Positions 6,552-16,322 of a DNA stretch of 64,000 bases are shown here, in pieces. The DNA is taken from contig JAJDCP010000077.1 of the NCBI GenBank assembly GCA_029260765.1, positions 18,390 through 82,389 on the forward strand, in the 5' to 3' direction. The stretch is from Planctomycetota bacterium. GTDB taxonomy: Bacteria; Planctomycetota; J058; JAJDCP01. The notes beneath the pieces are model-generated. The model was not told the DNA's origin. It saw nothing but the letters and a program-made list of their open reading frames with translations, and searched no databases. Every line of letters begins with the position of its first letter. Position 1 is the stretch's first letter. Both the position numbers and the translations under genes were made by a program.

Positions 6552-9320
6552 ATGCACCCCATCGACTCGAGTGGCTGGTTCCCGCCGAGCGACCCGCAGC
6601 CCAGTCCCGACAGCCCCTTCGCGGAGACGATGCACGCGATCGGCAGCGCCCTGGCCGACGGGTCCCCGGTCCCCGTGCCGAGCTTTGTCGGCGTCACCGC
6701 CCGCGAGGTGGTTCGCTGGCTCTACCGTGCTCGGCTGGCGTGCGGCCGCGGTTGGGTTCCGCTGGTCTGCATCGACCCTCGGCGTGTGGCCCATCCCCGC
6801 GAGGTGATGCTGGAGGCGACCGACGAGGCGGCAGGCGGATGGTTGTGGCTCGAGGCGGGCTGGCAGCGGCACTGGGACGCCGCCGCACTCCAGCTCAGAA
6901 CGCACAACCGGCACACACAGTTGCTGCTCGCGAGCGATCAGGAGCCTGTGCCCGTCGCGCCCTCCGTAGCCCAACGCCTCATCCGCTTGGACCGCTTCCA
7001 CCTGGTCGCCAGCGATCCCTCCATCGACCGCCTGCGCCGGGCGGCACTGGCCCACTGCCGGGCCGACGGCCTGCTGTTCTTCTCCGGCCCGCCCGGTACC
7101 GGCAAACGCAGCCTCGCCCGCTGGGCGCACGCGCAACTCGGCGACGCACGGCCCCTGGGCTGGGTTCGCGGTGGAGGCTCGGGGCCCGCCAGGGGACGCT
7201 GGACGCTGTACGAGGAGTTGGGCCAACTGTCCGCGGCACAGCTCGAGCCGTTGCGTGAGCTGCTGCAGGACGGCAACCGGCACGTCCTGCCGGGCGTGCA
7301 CGATGAGGACGTGCCCGCGCGGCCTGACGAGCCGGGTCTGGCGGCGATCGTTGGCCAGAGCCCCGCGCTGTGTCGGGTGCTCGCGAAGGCCGCGCGCTAC
7401 GCCCGCAGCCGGCTGCCCATCCTGATCCGCGGGGAGTCGGGATGTGGCAAGGAGCTGCTCGCCGAGGCGGTCCACTCCCTGAGTCGGCGGGGCGGCCGTT
7501 TCGTCGCCATCGACCTGAGCGCCAAGAACGTCAACCTCGTCGAGAGCGAGCTCTTTGGTCACGTCCCAGGGGCCTTCACGGGCGCTCGGACGGCCCGCAA
7601 GGGCGCGCTGGTCGAAGCCGATGGCGGCACGATCTTCCTCGACGAGCTCGGCAACCTGAGCCTGGCCAGCCAGGCCAAGCTGTTGCGCTTCCTCGAGAGC
7701 CGGACGATCCAACCGGTCGGCTCGGACAAGAGCCAGGACGTCGATGTGCGGGTCATCGCCGCGACCAACGCGGACCTCGAGGACATGGTCTGCTCCGGTT
7801 CCTTCCGCCGCGATCTGCTCTACCGCTTCAACCCCAACGCCGCGTTGGTGTTGCCTCCACTGCGCGAGCGGGTCGAGGATATCGTGCCCCTCGCCCGCAC
7901 CTTCATCGCGCGTTGTCTCGACGCCGGACCGGTTCCCCGCATCGAGCCGGAGGCCGCCGCCATGCTCGAGTCCTGGAGCTGGCCCGGCAACATCCGCGAG
8001 CTGCGGCACGTCGCCGAGTCTGCCGTAGTCGAGGCCGAGGGCGGGGACATCAGCGCACGCGCTCTCCGCAGGCTGATCGATGCGTCCTCGGGGCCCGCGC
8101 CGGTGATCGCGACCTGCAGCGACGCGGCAACCCTGGCAGCGCACAGCAGTCTGTTGCCCGGGGAGCTGCGCCAGCTGACCGCGATCAGTCTGCGTTTTCC
8201 GACGCTCGCCGAACGGGGGCGCAGCGCGGTCCGCAACGCGGTCCTGGCCCAGCTCGATGGCCGCCCGATCCGGCGCGCCGCGCTCCGGGCGCTGGAGCGT
8301 TATCCCTGGTGGGGCAATCTGTTCGAGCTGCGCAGCTGTATGGAGGCGCTCAAGGCCAACCAACCGGGGGAGGTCGACCTGTCCGGGGTGCAGGACCAGC
8401 TGCCGGAGTTGCTCACAGGCGAGAGCCGGGCTCCGATACGGGTGCTGCTCTTCCCTTCGGTGCTACCGGGAGGCGTCGTGCGCGGCCTCGAGCAGAGCTA
8501 CAGTGAGGCGGCGCTGGTCGTCGGCCGCGCGTCGCAGTTCGACGAGCTGCGCCCAGGCGAGGAGCTGGGGGCGGCGGCGCCGGAGCGCCTCCTGCGTCGG
8601 CGCTGGTCGGTCATCCATTCGATCATCGGCGACATCATACCTGCCTGCCTGCCCGTCGACTTCCTCGCCAAGCTCAGCCGCGCACACCTGATCCTCACCC
8701 GCGAGCACTCAGGGCTGTGCGTCCATGTCCTGCCCGGGGTGTCTTTGCAGACTCTGGCCGGCCCGCTGGCGAACGACGAGCTGTTCGAGATCGAGCCCGG
8801 AGCATCGGTCTCCCTCGAAGAGGCGGGCGAGGTCGTCGTGCTCGCCGAAGACGGCCAGCAGCCCTACCTGCGCTTCTTCGTGTTCGCTGGCGATGCCGCC
8901 AGCCACGACTGGGCCGACCGCCTGGGCCAACGCATGGCTGGCACGCCCAACGACCGCACGGTCGGGGCTCCACGGGGTGGACACAAGGCGTGGCAACTCA
9001 ACTCCGGCGAGCGCAGGGCGCTCGGCGATCTGGTCGTCGAGGCCCTGAGCAGCGCCCGGCCCTTCGCGACCACCCTGCGCGAGGGGGCAGCGCACTGGAC
9101 CAGCGGCGGAGGCCATCGTCTCTGGCGGCTGGCTGAGTACCTCGACAGCGCCCACCCGACGCAGTCCTGCGCGCGTCTGGTCGCGTTCGGCGACAACGAG
9201 ATCCTGCGCCGGGAGCTGCGCTCACGGCTGGGCCGCCTGGAAGATCCGCTCGCAGCGTGGAGCCAGCTGCCCACCCGCTTACGGAGCGCGGTGCCCCAAC
9301 CGGGTCCGGCGCACGAATGA
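6552..9320 (+). CDS. Sigma-54-dependent transcriptional activator with FHA-like region
   Basis: Predicted 922-residue AAA+ enhancer-binding-type protein. Around residue 178 a P-loop (SGPPGTGKRS) marks a truncated ATPase-like segment. The main domain, about 270-520, has Walker A GESGCGKE (near 294), the sigma-54 contact loop GAFTGA (340-345) and Walker B IFLDELGN (near 360). A second lid-like stretch (ALERYPWWGNLFEL) follows. Residues about 640-780 resemble a degenerate FHA fold (VVGR..., then LSRAHLIL), which would read phospho-threonine. No Fis-type HTH is evident at the C terminus. I start at ATG 6552 because GGAGGAG lies at 6539-6545; an upstream in-frame ATG at 6393 has no such site. It is divergent from the sigma-54 peptide promoter and converges on a TPR kinase that may phosphorylate its ligand or the protein itself. 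Confidence 0.88.
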   Translation: MHPIDSSGWFPPSDPQPSPDSPFAETMHAIGSALADGSPVPVPSFVGVTAREVVRWLYRARLACGRGWVPLVCIDPRRVAHPREVMLEATDEAAGGWLWLEAGWQRHWDAAALQLRTHNRHTQLLLASDQEPVPVAPSVAQRLIRLDRFHLVASDPSIDRLRRAALAHCRADGLLFFSGPPGTGKRSLARWAHAQLGDARPLGWVRGGGSGPARGRWTLYEELGQLSAAQLEPLRELLQDGNRHVLPGVHDEDVPARPDEPGLAAIVGQSPALCRVLAKAARYARSRLPILIRGESGCGKELLAEAVHSLSRRGGRFVAIDLSAKNVNLVESELFGHVPGAFTGARTARKGALVEADGGTIFLDELGNLSLASQAKLLRFLESRTIQPVGSDKSQDVDVRVIAATNADLEDMVCSGSFRRDLLYRFNPNAALVLPPLRERVEDIVPLARTFIARCLDAGPVPRIEPEAAAMLESWSWPGNIRELRHVAESAVVEAEGGDISARALRRLIDASSGPAPVIATCSDAATLAAHSSLLPGELRQLTAISLRFPTLAERGRSAVRNAVLAQLDGRPIRRAALRALERYPWWGNLFELRSCMEALKANQPGEVDLSGVQDQLPELLTGESRAPIRVLLFPSVLPGGVVRGLEQSYSEAALVVGRASQFDELRPGEELGAAAPERLLRRRWSVIHSIIGDIIPACLPVDFLAKLSRAHLILTREHSGLCVHVLPGVSLQTLAGPLANDELFEIEPGASVSLEEAGEVVVLAEDGQQPYLRFFVFAGDAASHDWADRLGQRMAGTPNDRTVGAPRGGHKAWQLNSGERRALGDLVVEALSSARPFATTLREGAAHWTSGGGHRLWRLAEYLDSAHPTQSCARLVAFGDNEILRRELRSRLGRLEDPLAAWSQLPTRLRSAVPQPGPAHE

Positions 9321-9367
9321 TGCCCGGCTCGTGGCGGGGACTCCGGAACAAGTAGCGACACGGCCTC

Positions 9368-12300
9368 CTAGTTCGGCCCCAGCAACACGCGCTCGACCTC
9401 TGGCCACTGCTCGCTCGCCATGAACGCGCTCCATTCCTCGCCGTCAAAGCCGAACTGCTCGGGCACGGCGCCCGCGACCAGGGCCGCGATCGCGGCTTCG
9501 GCGACCGCTGAAGCCAGCTCCTCCGCTGGGGGCAGCCTCCGGCTTCCGGCCTCATCCGCCAATGCGAGGCTGTAGATGAAGGCGAGCCCGCGGGCGATCT
9601 CCGCACGGGCGGCGGCACTTTGTGCCAGCTCCGCAGCTGCCTGCAGGTCGCGCAGCGTGGCCAGCGCATCATCGTACTCTGCATAGAGCAAGCTAGCGCG
9701 CAGCAGCCTCGCGACGATGTTGGACGGTGCGAGATCGAGCACCCGATCGAGGTCTGCGAGACCTGCTTCGACCATTCCCCGATCCAGCCGCAAGTTCGCC
9801 CGCAACAGCAGCGGTTGGACGAAGGACGCATCGAGTGCGACCGCCCGGCCCGCAGCCAGGATGGCCTCGTCGGGCATGCCATTGCTCCGGTACATCTGGG
9901 CGAGCCCGTAGTGAGCCTGGGCGAGCATGGGGTCGATCTCGAGCGCGCGCAGGTAGCCGGCGAACGCGGCCTCCGCCGCGCCGCGCTGCAGGAGCAGCCC
10001 TGCGCGGTTGCTGTGGGCGATGGCGAGCTCCGGCGCGAGGGCGATGGCCCGGTCGAGGTCCGCCAGAGCCTGCTCCTCGTCTCCCGCCGCCAGCAGCAGC
10101 AGGGCGCGGGCTCGGTAGCACTCGCCATGATCCGGGGCGATCTCGAGCGCACGTGCACAGGTCTCCAACGCGCGCGGGAGCTGGCCGTCGGCCTGTTGGA
10201 GCCTGGTCTGGATCAGCAGGTGCGGCACGGTCCAGCCGGCCAGCTCCACGGCCCGGTCGAGGGCGACCTGGGCCCGCTCAGGGTCCCCTTGCCGCAGCAG
10301 CGTGTGGGCAAGTTCGGTCCATGCCTGGGCCAGGCTTCCGTCACTCAGCACTGCCCAGCTCAGATCTGCCACCGCGGCCTGCAGCCAGCCTCGGTGCTGG
10401 TACATCCCGGCGCGTTCGACGAAGATCTCGGCGTAGATGGGATCGAGGCTGGTCGCGCGTCGGTAGTCGCGCAAGGCCTTCTCCCGGTTCCCCAGCGCCC
10501 GATGCGCGTTGCCCCGCCGCAGCAGGGCCGTCACAGCCTTCGGATCGATGCTGCAGGCGCGGTCGAAGTCGAGCAACGCCTCCTGGGGGCGCCCGCCCTG
10601 CAGTTGTGCCCAGCCCCGCGTCTCGAGCAGCACTGCATCGTCCGGAGCGATGCGCAGGGCAACCTCGAGGGTCTCCAGAGCGGCGTCGACCCGGCCTTCC
10701 GCGAGGCAGCTGGCCGCCGCCAATTGCAGCGCGGTCGGATTGTCCGGCGCGATCGCCAGGGCCGCGGCGACGTCGGCTTGAGCCAGCCGCGGCCGGTCGG
10801 TGGTCAGGTGGAGCATGGCACGCAGGGTGAGATCGTCGACGCTGGCCTCGTCCCACGGGATGCTGGCCGCCGGAATCCGCGCCAGCGCCGGTGCCACTGC
10901 CTGCCACACCGAGCTGGTCGGCCCGAAGCGTACCAGCACGTGGTCGATCAGGGCGCGGAAAGCCTCGCCGTTGCGCAGACTGGCCAGAGCATCCGCGCAG
11001 CTCTGCAACAGACGCCTGTCCTCGACCCGCTCGAGGAAGCCCCGCAGGGGCCCGAGGCTGGCCCGCGGCATGCGCATCACCCCGAAAGCGCGCAGCAGCA
11101 CCGAGAGCTCGAGCCGCTCGCCGAGGCTCCATTGGGCTTCGTCGCCGCCAGCACGGGCGTTGTAGACAGCGAGCCGCTCGCCGAGGAAATTCGCGAAGGG
11201 CTCGCTGCGGTGACTTCCCAGCCAACTGGCGTGGAACTCGATCGGCTCACGCTGCAAGCGGTTCTCGACGAATGGCGGCATGTCCCTCAGTGCGTCGAGG
11301 GTCTCGGCCGCGAGCGCCGTGCGTGCCTTGAAGAAGTCGTCGCGCGCCTGTTCGATATCTGCCAACCACTCGGCTCGTCGGGCCCCTTCAGGCGTATCGG
11401 CGGCGATCACCTGCGCCATGTCGAAGGAGTGCAGCGCCACGGCGAGCTCGAGCGCCTGCCGGCGGTGGCGGAACAGCGCCTCGGCGCGCGCGTGCCGTTG
11501 TTCCTGGGGCACAGCAGGGGTCTCGACGCCAGGCAGGGACAGCGACGCGACCTGCAGCCAGTCCTCCTCGGCAGCGGCGTAGTCGAGAAGCCGCGTCAGT
11601 GAGGCGACGTGGGCCTGCCGCGCGGCTTCCCCCAGTCCGCTCTCGAGCTCGGTCCCCAGGTCCCGCAGCTCGGTGATGGAGGCCTCGATGGCGGGCAGGT
11701 CCACGTGCTGGCGCGCGCTGTCGACAACCGCCTGCAGCTGTGCCAGCTCGGCCTGGCGCGCGCGCTGCTCCTCGAGCCGGGCGGCGCGGCGCGTGCCGAG
11801 CCCGTACAGCACTGCCGCGACCGCCACAAGCGCGGCCAGAGCCGCCCCAAGCACCAAGGCCCGCCGGGTTCTGCGTTCGCGGGCGCGAGCGGCGTGGGCC
11901 CCGGCGAGCCGGGCGCCAAGCTCTGCGCAGGTCTTCGCCTGGTCAGGGTGCGCGCGCAGCGCTTCGAGCTGCGCCTGCGCCAACGCCAGGTCGCCTCGCG
12001 CCAGCGCCGCGTCCGCGTACAGTTCCCGCGCTTCCTGCTCTCCCCTGAGCGCGACCGGGTTCTCGGCCCAGAGCCGGCGGGCTTGCGAGAAGCCCGCCAC
12101 GACCTCAGCCAGGGACGGGTACAGCTGGCTCGCTTGCATCTCCGCCTTGCCTGCCAGAAGGCGGCAGGCGTCGAGGCCAACGCAGGTGGCTTCGGCAATG
12201 TTCAGACTCTCGCGGTGTCGCAGGTAGTCGCGGATCGCTTCCGCAAGTTCCTCTACACTAGGGAAGCGCGCCTCCTGCTCGGCGGCCAGGGCTCGCCGGC

Positions 12301-13180
12301 AGGTTTGCACCAGGCTCTTTGGAAGCCCATCGGGAAACGGCTTCAGCCGTCCCTCGATGGCCTCGGTCAGGACATCGAAGAAGCGCCGCCCGGAGTGGGG
12401 CGGACGTCCGCACAGAATGCGGTACAGAACGCCCCCCAGCAGGTAGACGTCGGTCGTCGGTCCGATGCGGAAGCCCTCGCCGAGCGCTTGCTCGGGAGCG
12501 ATGTAGCCGGGCGTCCCGCAGCCATCGACGATGCTGCTGCGATGCCGCAGTCCGTCATCCATCTGCTCAGAGAAGCTGACCGCTAGCCCCCAATCGGCCA
12601 CGACCACCTCGCCGAAAGCTCCGACCAGGACGTTGCTGGGCTTGAGGTCGTTGTGGACGATCGAGCGGCTGTGGGCGAAGGCGACCGCGTTGCAGACCTG
12701 CAACAGGATCTCGAGTTGATAGACCAGGTCGCCGCCCCGCTCGCCATCGAGCAACTGCTGCCAGGTCCTCCCCTCGACCAGCTTCATCGCTAAGAAGATC
12801 GCGCCGGAGTCTTGTTGGCCCAGGTCGTGCACCGGCACGATGTTCGGATGCTCGAGGAAGCCGGTCACGCGCGCCTCGGCTATGAAGTTGCGGCGCGCAT
12901 CCGGCGCGTTTGCATGGGACTCGAGTGTCTTCAGCGCGACGTCGCGTCCCAGGCTCTCCTGGCGGGCCCTCAGCACCACGCCCATCCCGCCCCGTCCCAG
13001 TGTCGCTCGGGGCGTGAAGCGTGCCGAGGACAACGTCGGCTGCAGCCCGTCGTCGGCGTCTGGCGGCCGGTAGCTGACCAGTGTGGGCAGCTCATCGAGG
13101 TGCACCTCGGCCTGCAGCGTCTTTTCCCAGCAACTCTCCAACCGCTCGCGATCCACAGGCCCCTCCCGGAGTGCGGCCAC
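9368..13180 (-). CDS. Transmembrane Ser/Thr protein kinase with TPR repeats
   Basis: About 1270 residues. The N-terminal kinase domain has GRGGMGVVLRA (P-loop), VALKTLE (Lys), VHNDLKPSN (catalytic loop), ADWGL (in place of DFG) and APEQ. Asn replaces Arg of HRD, so it is a non-RD kinase, but the catalytic Asp and metal-binding residues remain. A single membrane helix follows (LVLGAALAALVAVAAVLYGL), then a long region ending in at least eight TPR units (for example GNREKALRDYRRATSLDP). The kinase lies on one side of the membrane and the TPR scaffold on the other. I prefer GTG at 13180 (cGGAG 11-12 bases upstream); the frame extends to a GTG at 13336 without a ribosome site. Its stop is 47 bases from the stop of the sigma-54 activator. 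Confidence 0.85.
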   Translation of the reverse strand: MAALREGPVDRERLESCWEKTLQAEVHLDELPTLVSYRPPDADDGLQPTLSSARFTPRATLGRGGMGVVLRARQESLGRDVALKTLESHANAPDARRNFIAEARVTGFLEHPNIVPVHDLGQQDSGAIFLAMKLVEGRTWQQLLDGERGGDLVYQLEILLQVCNAVAFAHSRSIVHNDLKPSNVLVGAFGEVVVADWGLAVSFSEQMDDGLRHRSSIVDGCGTPGYIAPEQALGEGFRIGPTTDVYLLGGVLYRILCGRPPHSGRRFFDVLTEAIEGRLKPFPDGLPKSLVQTCRRALAAEQEARFPSVEELAEAIRDYLRHRESLNIAEATCVGLDACRLLAGKAEMQASQLYPSLAEVVAGFSQARRLWAENPVALRGEQEARELYADAALARGDLALAQAQLEALRAHPDQAKTCAELGARLAGAHAARARERRTRRALVLGAALAALVAVAAVLYGLGTRRAARLEEQRARQAELAQLQAVVDSARQHVDLPAIEASITELRDLGTELESGLGEAARQAHVASLTRLLDYAAAEEDWLQVASLSLPGVETPAVPQEQRHARAEALFRHRRQALELAVALHSFDMAQVIAADTPEGARRAEWLADIEQARDDFFKARTALAAETLDALRDMPPFVENRLQREPIEFHASWLGSHRSEPFANFLGERLAVYNARAGGDEAQWSLGERLELSVLLRAFGVMRMPRASLGPLRGFLERVEDRRLLQSCADALASLRNGEAFRALIDHVLVRFGPTSSVWQAVAPALARIPAASIPWDEASVDDLTLRAMLHLTTDRPRLAQADVAAALAIAPDNPTALQLAAASCLAEGRVDAALETLEVALRIAPDDAVLLETRGWAQLQGGRPQEALLDFDRACSIDPKAVTALLRRGNAHRALGNREKALRDYRRATSLDPIYAEIFVERAGMYQHRGWLQAAVADLSWAVLSDGSLAQAWTELAHTLLRQGDPERAQVALDRAVELAGWTVPHLLIQTRLQQADGQLPRALETCARALEIAPDHGECYRARALLLLAAGDEEQALADLDRAIALAPELAIAHSNRAGLLLQRGAAEAAFAGYLRALEIDPMLAQAHYGLAQMYRSNGMPDEAILAAGRAVALDASFVQPLLLRANLRLDRGMVEAGLADLDRVLDLAPSNIVARLLRASLLYAEYDDALATLRDLQAAAELAQSAAARAEIARGLAFIYSLALADEAGSRRLPPAEELASAVAEAAIAALVAGAVPEQFGFDGEEWSAFMASEQWPEVERVLLGPN

Positions 13181-13227
13181 GAAAACAGCAACTCCGCGCT
13201 CATGTCTGGAGCAGTATGTGATTCCGG

Positions 13228-13252
13228 AGCTGGCAGAGCAACTCTGCAGCTG
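13228..13252. promoter_or_regulatory. Inverted repeat upstream of the TPR kinase
   Basis: GCAGAG-CAA-CTCTGC (13233-13247) is a perfect 6-bp inverted repeat extended by AGCT on both sides. It lies about 50 bp upstream of the preferred kinase start and could be an operator or an mRNA hairpin. The remainder of 13181-13557 holds a TAGAAT -10-like hexamer at 13520-13525 before the methyltransferase gene and nothing else I can support. Confidence 0.3.
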
Positions 13253-13557
13253 AGTCTGGCAGGGGAGAGCGAGCTCGGAGCGACCACGGAGCCGTCCGTG
13301 TGGCTGGGGTGGTGACCGTTTAGCGATCCAGACCACGCAAGGAGAGATTGAGCTGGACTTGCTCCTGGACCTGGGCCACCTCTTCGTTGAGGCGGTCGAG
13401 GACCTCGTTGCAATGCTCGCGCGTGTTCAAAATGGTGGTCTGGTATGTTCAGGATCGTTGATGTCCCCTCGCACGCTCTTGCTGCCGGGGACAACACCCA
13501 CGGGCCGCGCCGGCTCTGTTAGAATCATCTCCGTCCCCAACAGTCCGAGAGCAGACG

Positions 13558-14337
13558 ATGACCGCGTCCCCCGCTCGTTACGACAGCATCGGTCACGGCT
13601 ATAGCCGGTTTCGTCAGCAGGATCCGCGCTTCGCCGCGCGCATCCACGCCGCGCTTGAAGACCCGGCCACACTCGTCAACGTCGGCGCCGGGGCCGGCTC
13701 GTACGAGCCATCGGGACCCCACGTCATCGCGATCGAACCGAGCGATGTGATGGCCAGGCAGCGCGGACCGTCCCGTCCGCCAGCCATCCGAGCCACAGCG
13801 GGCTGCCTGCCCTTGCACGACGACAGTGTCGACGCGGCGATGGCCGTGCTGAGCCTGCACCATTGGGATGCGGAGCGCGAGCGCGGAGTCCGAGAGATGC
13901 GCAGAGTGGCCCGCGGGCCGGTCGTGATCTTGACCTACGACCCGGAGGTCAGCGCACAGATGTGGCTGATGGCCGACTACCTGCCGGAAGTCGCTACGCT
14001 GGACCGCCGCATCTTCCCGCCCCCGCAGACCATCGCCGCCTGGCTGGGCGGGGCCCGGATCGAGACCGTGCCGATTCCCGCCGACACGCCGGACAGAATG
14101 CTCGGGGCTTTCTGGGCCCATCCGGAATGGGTGCTCGACGCGGGCGCACGCAACGCCACCTCGGGCTTCGCCCGGCAGAGCGAGCAAGTAGTGCAGCGGG
14201 CGGTGGCGGCCGTCGCACGCGACCTGGGCAACGGCTCCTGGGAAGCCCGCTACGGCCACCTACGGGGGTTGCCGGCCTTCGATGCCGGCTTGCGTCTGGT
14301 CATCGCCTCAGGGGCTGCTCAAGGTCCCTCGCGTTAA
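13558..14337 (+). CDS. Class I SAM-dependent methyltransferase
   Basis: A 259-residue soluble protein of the Methyltransf_11 type. Motif I is VNVGAGAGSYEP (near residue 41), an acidic post-I strand is IAIEPSDVM, and the region PLHDDSVDAAMAVLSLHHW (near 90) corresponds to motifs II-III of this fold. The length matches the family. No substrate can be inferred; it stands alone between the TPR kinase and a membrane-anchored protein. Confidence 0.8.
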   Translation: MTASPARYDSIGHGYSRFRQQDPRFAARIHAALEDPATLVNVGAGAGSYEPSGPHVIAIEPSDVMARQRGPSRPPAIRATAGCLPLHDDSVDAAMAVLSLHHWDAERERGVREMRRVARGPVVILTYDPEVSAQMWLMADYLPEVATLDRRIFPPPQTIAAWLGGARIETVPIPADTPDRMLGAFWAHPEWVLDAGARNATSGFARQSEQVVQRAVAAVARDLGNGSWEARYGHLRGLPAFDAGLRLVIASGAAQGPSR

Positions 14338-14370
14338 CTGGTTTGAGCCGGCCTTGCCCGTGCCACCCGT

Positions 14371-14399
14371 TTGCACTCGATTCAACCGTTCGCTACGAT
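14371..14399 (+). promoter_or_regulatory. Sigma-70-type promoter
   Basis: TTGCAC (14371-14376), a 17-bp spacer and TACGAT (14394-14399). Transcription would start near 14406, about 55 bases before the ATG at 14461. Matches are good but not perfect. Confidence 0.5.
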
Positions 14400-14460
14400 C
14401 AACCTTCCGCGCTGGGATCCCGACCTACAGAGGTTTCCGGCAAGCGCAGGGGGCAGTCAT

Positions 14461-15447
14461 ATGGGATGGATCATCGCCGGGATCGCCGTCGTGGTGATCG
14501 TAGGGCTCTTTGTCTGGCACAGCCGGAAGCTGGAGGCGCGCGATTTCCTGCAGGATAGCGAGGCGTTGGACCTGTTTCGGCGCTCGAAGCTAGATTTCGA
14601 TGCCCTGCGCGCGTTTTTCGCGCAGGCTCGCCACACCGCGCAGGAGCGCTACTACTTCTGTGACCTGCTCGCCCGGGAGGTCCCGAAGAAGGTCCTCTCG
14701 GAGTGGGCCAAGGCGCATCCGGACGACGCCAGCGCGTTGCTGCTGTGGGGAAGGTGCTGCATCACCGAGGCCTGGAAGATCCGCGGGACCGGTGTGGGCA
14801 GCTCGGTTGGGGATGAAGCCATCGAGGGCTTCTTCGCTCGCCTGCAGGAGGCTGAAGCGGCCTTGCGCAAGGCGGCGGAGCTGGCCCCGCAGGACCCGAC
14901 CCCCTGGGCCTACCTGCTGATCGTGACGCGCGGGCTGAACGAGGACATGGCCCAGGCAGAGAGCTACGTTCGGGAGGCGCTGCGCCGCGGTTCCACCTTC
15001 CTTCCCGCCTACCGACAGCTGCTGGTCCGTTACACCGAAAAGTGGGGCGGTAGCCACGACAAGATGTTCGGGCTCGCCCGCGCCGCGAACAAGAAGCATC
15101 CTGGCACTGAGCTGTCGGTGCTGCTCGCCGATGCGCACATCGAGCGGGCCTTGTATCCCGTCCATTTCGAGAACGACCGCGATGCGCTCGATGTGTACCT
15201 GCAGCGCGACGACGTGCGCGAAGAGGTCGCCCGCGCCTACGATGCATCGCTCGGTGCCAAGGACTTTCAGGAGAACAGGGCGACTCTTTTCTCCCGCCAT
15301 GCCTTCGCGCTATGGTTCTACCTGGTTGACGATAAGAAGCGCCTGCGGCGCGAGCTGTTGAAGATCGGCCCGCGCATCAGCAAGAACACCTGGCAGGTCG
15401 TCGGTCCAGGCACCCTGGCGAAGGCGAAGGCGCTGGCCGGGGTCTGA
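14461..15447 (+). CDS. Membrane-anchored helical repeat protein (DUF4034-like)
   Basis: A 328-residue protein with one N-terminal membrane helix (GWIIAGIAVVVIVGLFVW) and a large alpha-helical region. A segment about residues 40-60 (LDFDALRAFFAQAR) and the WAKAHPDDASALLLWGRCCITEAW pattern resemble DUF4034 proteins, which carry TPR-like repeats. The start follows AGGGGGCAG at a proper distance, and a good promoter lies just upstream. It is most likely anchored in the inner membrane with the repeat domain outside or in the cytoplasm. Role unknown. Confidence 0.75.
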   Translation: MGWIIAGIAVVVIVGLFVWHSRKLEARDFLQDSEALDLFRRSKLDFDALRAFFAQARHTAQERYYFCDLLAREVPKKVLSEWAKAHPDDASALLLWGRCCITEAWKIRGTGVGSSVGDEAIEGFFARLQEAEAALRKAAELAPQDPTPWAYLLIVTRGLNEDMAQAESYVREALRRGSTFLPAYRQLLVRYTEKWGGSHDKMFGLARAANKKHPGTELSVLLADAHIERALYPVHFENDRDALDVYLQRDDVREEVARAYDASLGAKDFQENRATLFSRHAFALWFYLVDDKKRLRRELLKIGPRISKNTWQVVGPGTLAKAKALAGV

Positions 15448-15739
15448 GTGGCCCCCGCACCCAACTGTTGCACGGAACGCTGGACCGCAGACCAGCGGCT
15501 CTGCGCCGGGGCCCAGCAGGTCGGGAGCGCCAGGTCGGCGCCGAACCGTGGTGTGCTCGCGGCTTGAGGGATCCTCGGGCGCGGCTGTTCCAGGACAGGA
15601 GGTGTGCGGTCTGTGCGGACAGCGCATGTCCGCCCCAGACAGACACTGCACGGCTGACGACGGACTCCGGGCCGTCGCACGGTTTGGTCCGGGCCTTGCG
15701 TAGGAAGGGGGAAAACCAGGACCAGAAGGAGGATCCCCC

Positions 15740-16171
15740 ATGCTTCACGAAACCCAGTCTCCCGACCAAACGTCCGAGTCTCTGGAGTACGAATTCAGCC
15801 ACGAACAGGAAGGCACGATCAACAGCCTGGCGATCACGATGAGGCTGGTCGGGCTGATGCTCGTAGTCGTGGGCTCTTTGGGGGTGTTGGGCTCCTTCTT
15901 CTCGATTTTCTTTTCCGCTAGCGTGATCTTCTCGACCGCGCTTCTAGCCATGCTGCTGTGCAGTATGGTTGTCCTGACTATCGGCAGTCTCACGGTCCAC
16001 GCTTCGCGCAACTTCGAGGCGATCGTCTGGAGTTACGGGCGCGACATAACCCACTTGATGCAGGCACTCAAAAAACTCCGAAGCAGCTACCGGATCCAGG
16101 CCGTCGTCACTGCATCTTTGCTCGCGTTGTTTGTGGCTGCGGCGGCCGCCATTCGAGTGTTCCTGCGCTGA
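15740..16171 (+). CDS. Small three-helix membrane protein
   Basis: A 143-residue protein with an acidic N-terminal tail, two adjacent hydrophobic segments at about 35-85 and a third near the C terminus (VVTASLLALFVAAAAAIRVF). The start is well supported by AAGGAGGA just before the ATG. I do not recognise the family. It stands apart from the genes on both sides; the 292 bp upstream contain no other gene I can support. Confidence 0.65.
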   Translation: MLHETQSPDQTSESLEYEFSHEQEGTINSLAITMRLVGLMLVVVGSLGVLGSFFSIFFSASVIFSTALLAMLLCSMVVLTIGSLTVHASRNFEAIVWSYGRDITHLMQALKKLRSSYRIQAVVTASLLALFVAAAAAIRVFLR

Positions 16172-16263
16172 TCTCTGGAACTTGAGCTGCAGGCGCACGT
16201 TACTCGGCCGTCTCCTTGGGATCCTCCCCGGATGTACCGGGGGCTGCCCGGTCCCTCCCCAAC

Positions 16264-16292
16264 TTGACGGCCAACCCGCTATGGATTACGCT
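16264..16292 (+). promoter_or_regulatory. Sigma-70-type promoter of the asparaginase/dioxygenase operon
   Basis: TTGACG (16264-16269), 17-bp spacer, TACGCT (16287-16292). Predicted transcription start is near 16299, which favours translation from ATG 16323 over the in-frame ATG at 16281. Confidence 0.5.
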
Positions 16293-16322
16293 CGCAGCCG
16301 GAATTCCAGGGAATCAAAGCGG

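Noticed and set aside
6132..8363. Long minus-strand open frame ending in the 16-residue peptide
   Set aside because: It is antisense to the sigma-54 activator, lacks any domain and shows no proper start; only its last 17 codons, after the Shine-Dalgarno, are supported as a gene.
13228..13262. TGGCAG...GC sequences resembling sigma-54 promoters near the TPR kinase
   Set aside because: Spacing between the GG and GC dinucleotides is off by one or two bases, which sigma-54 does not tolerate.
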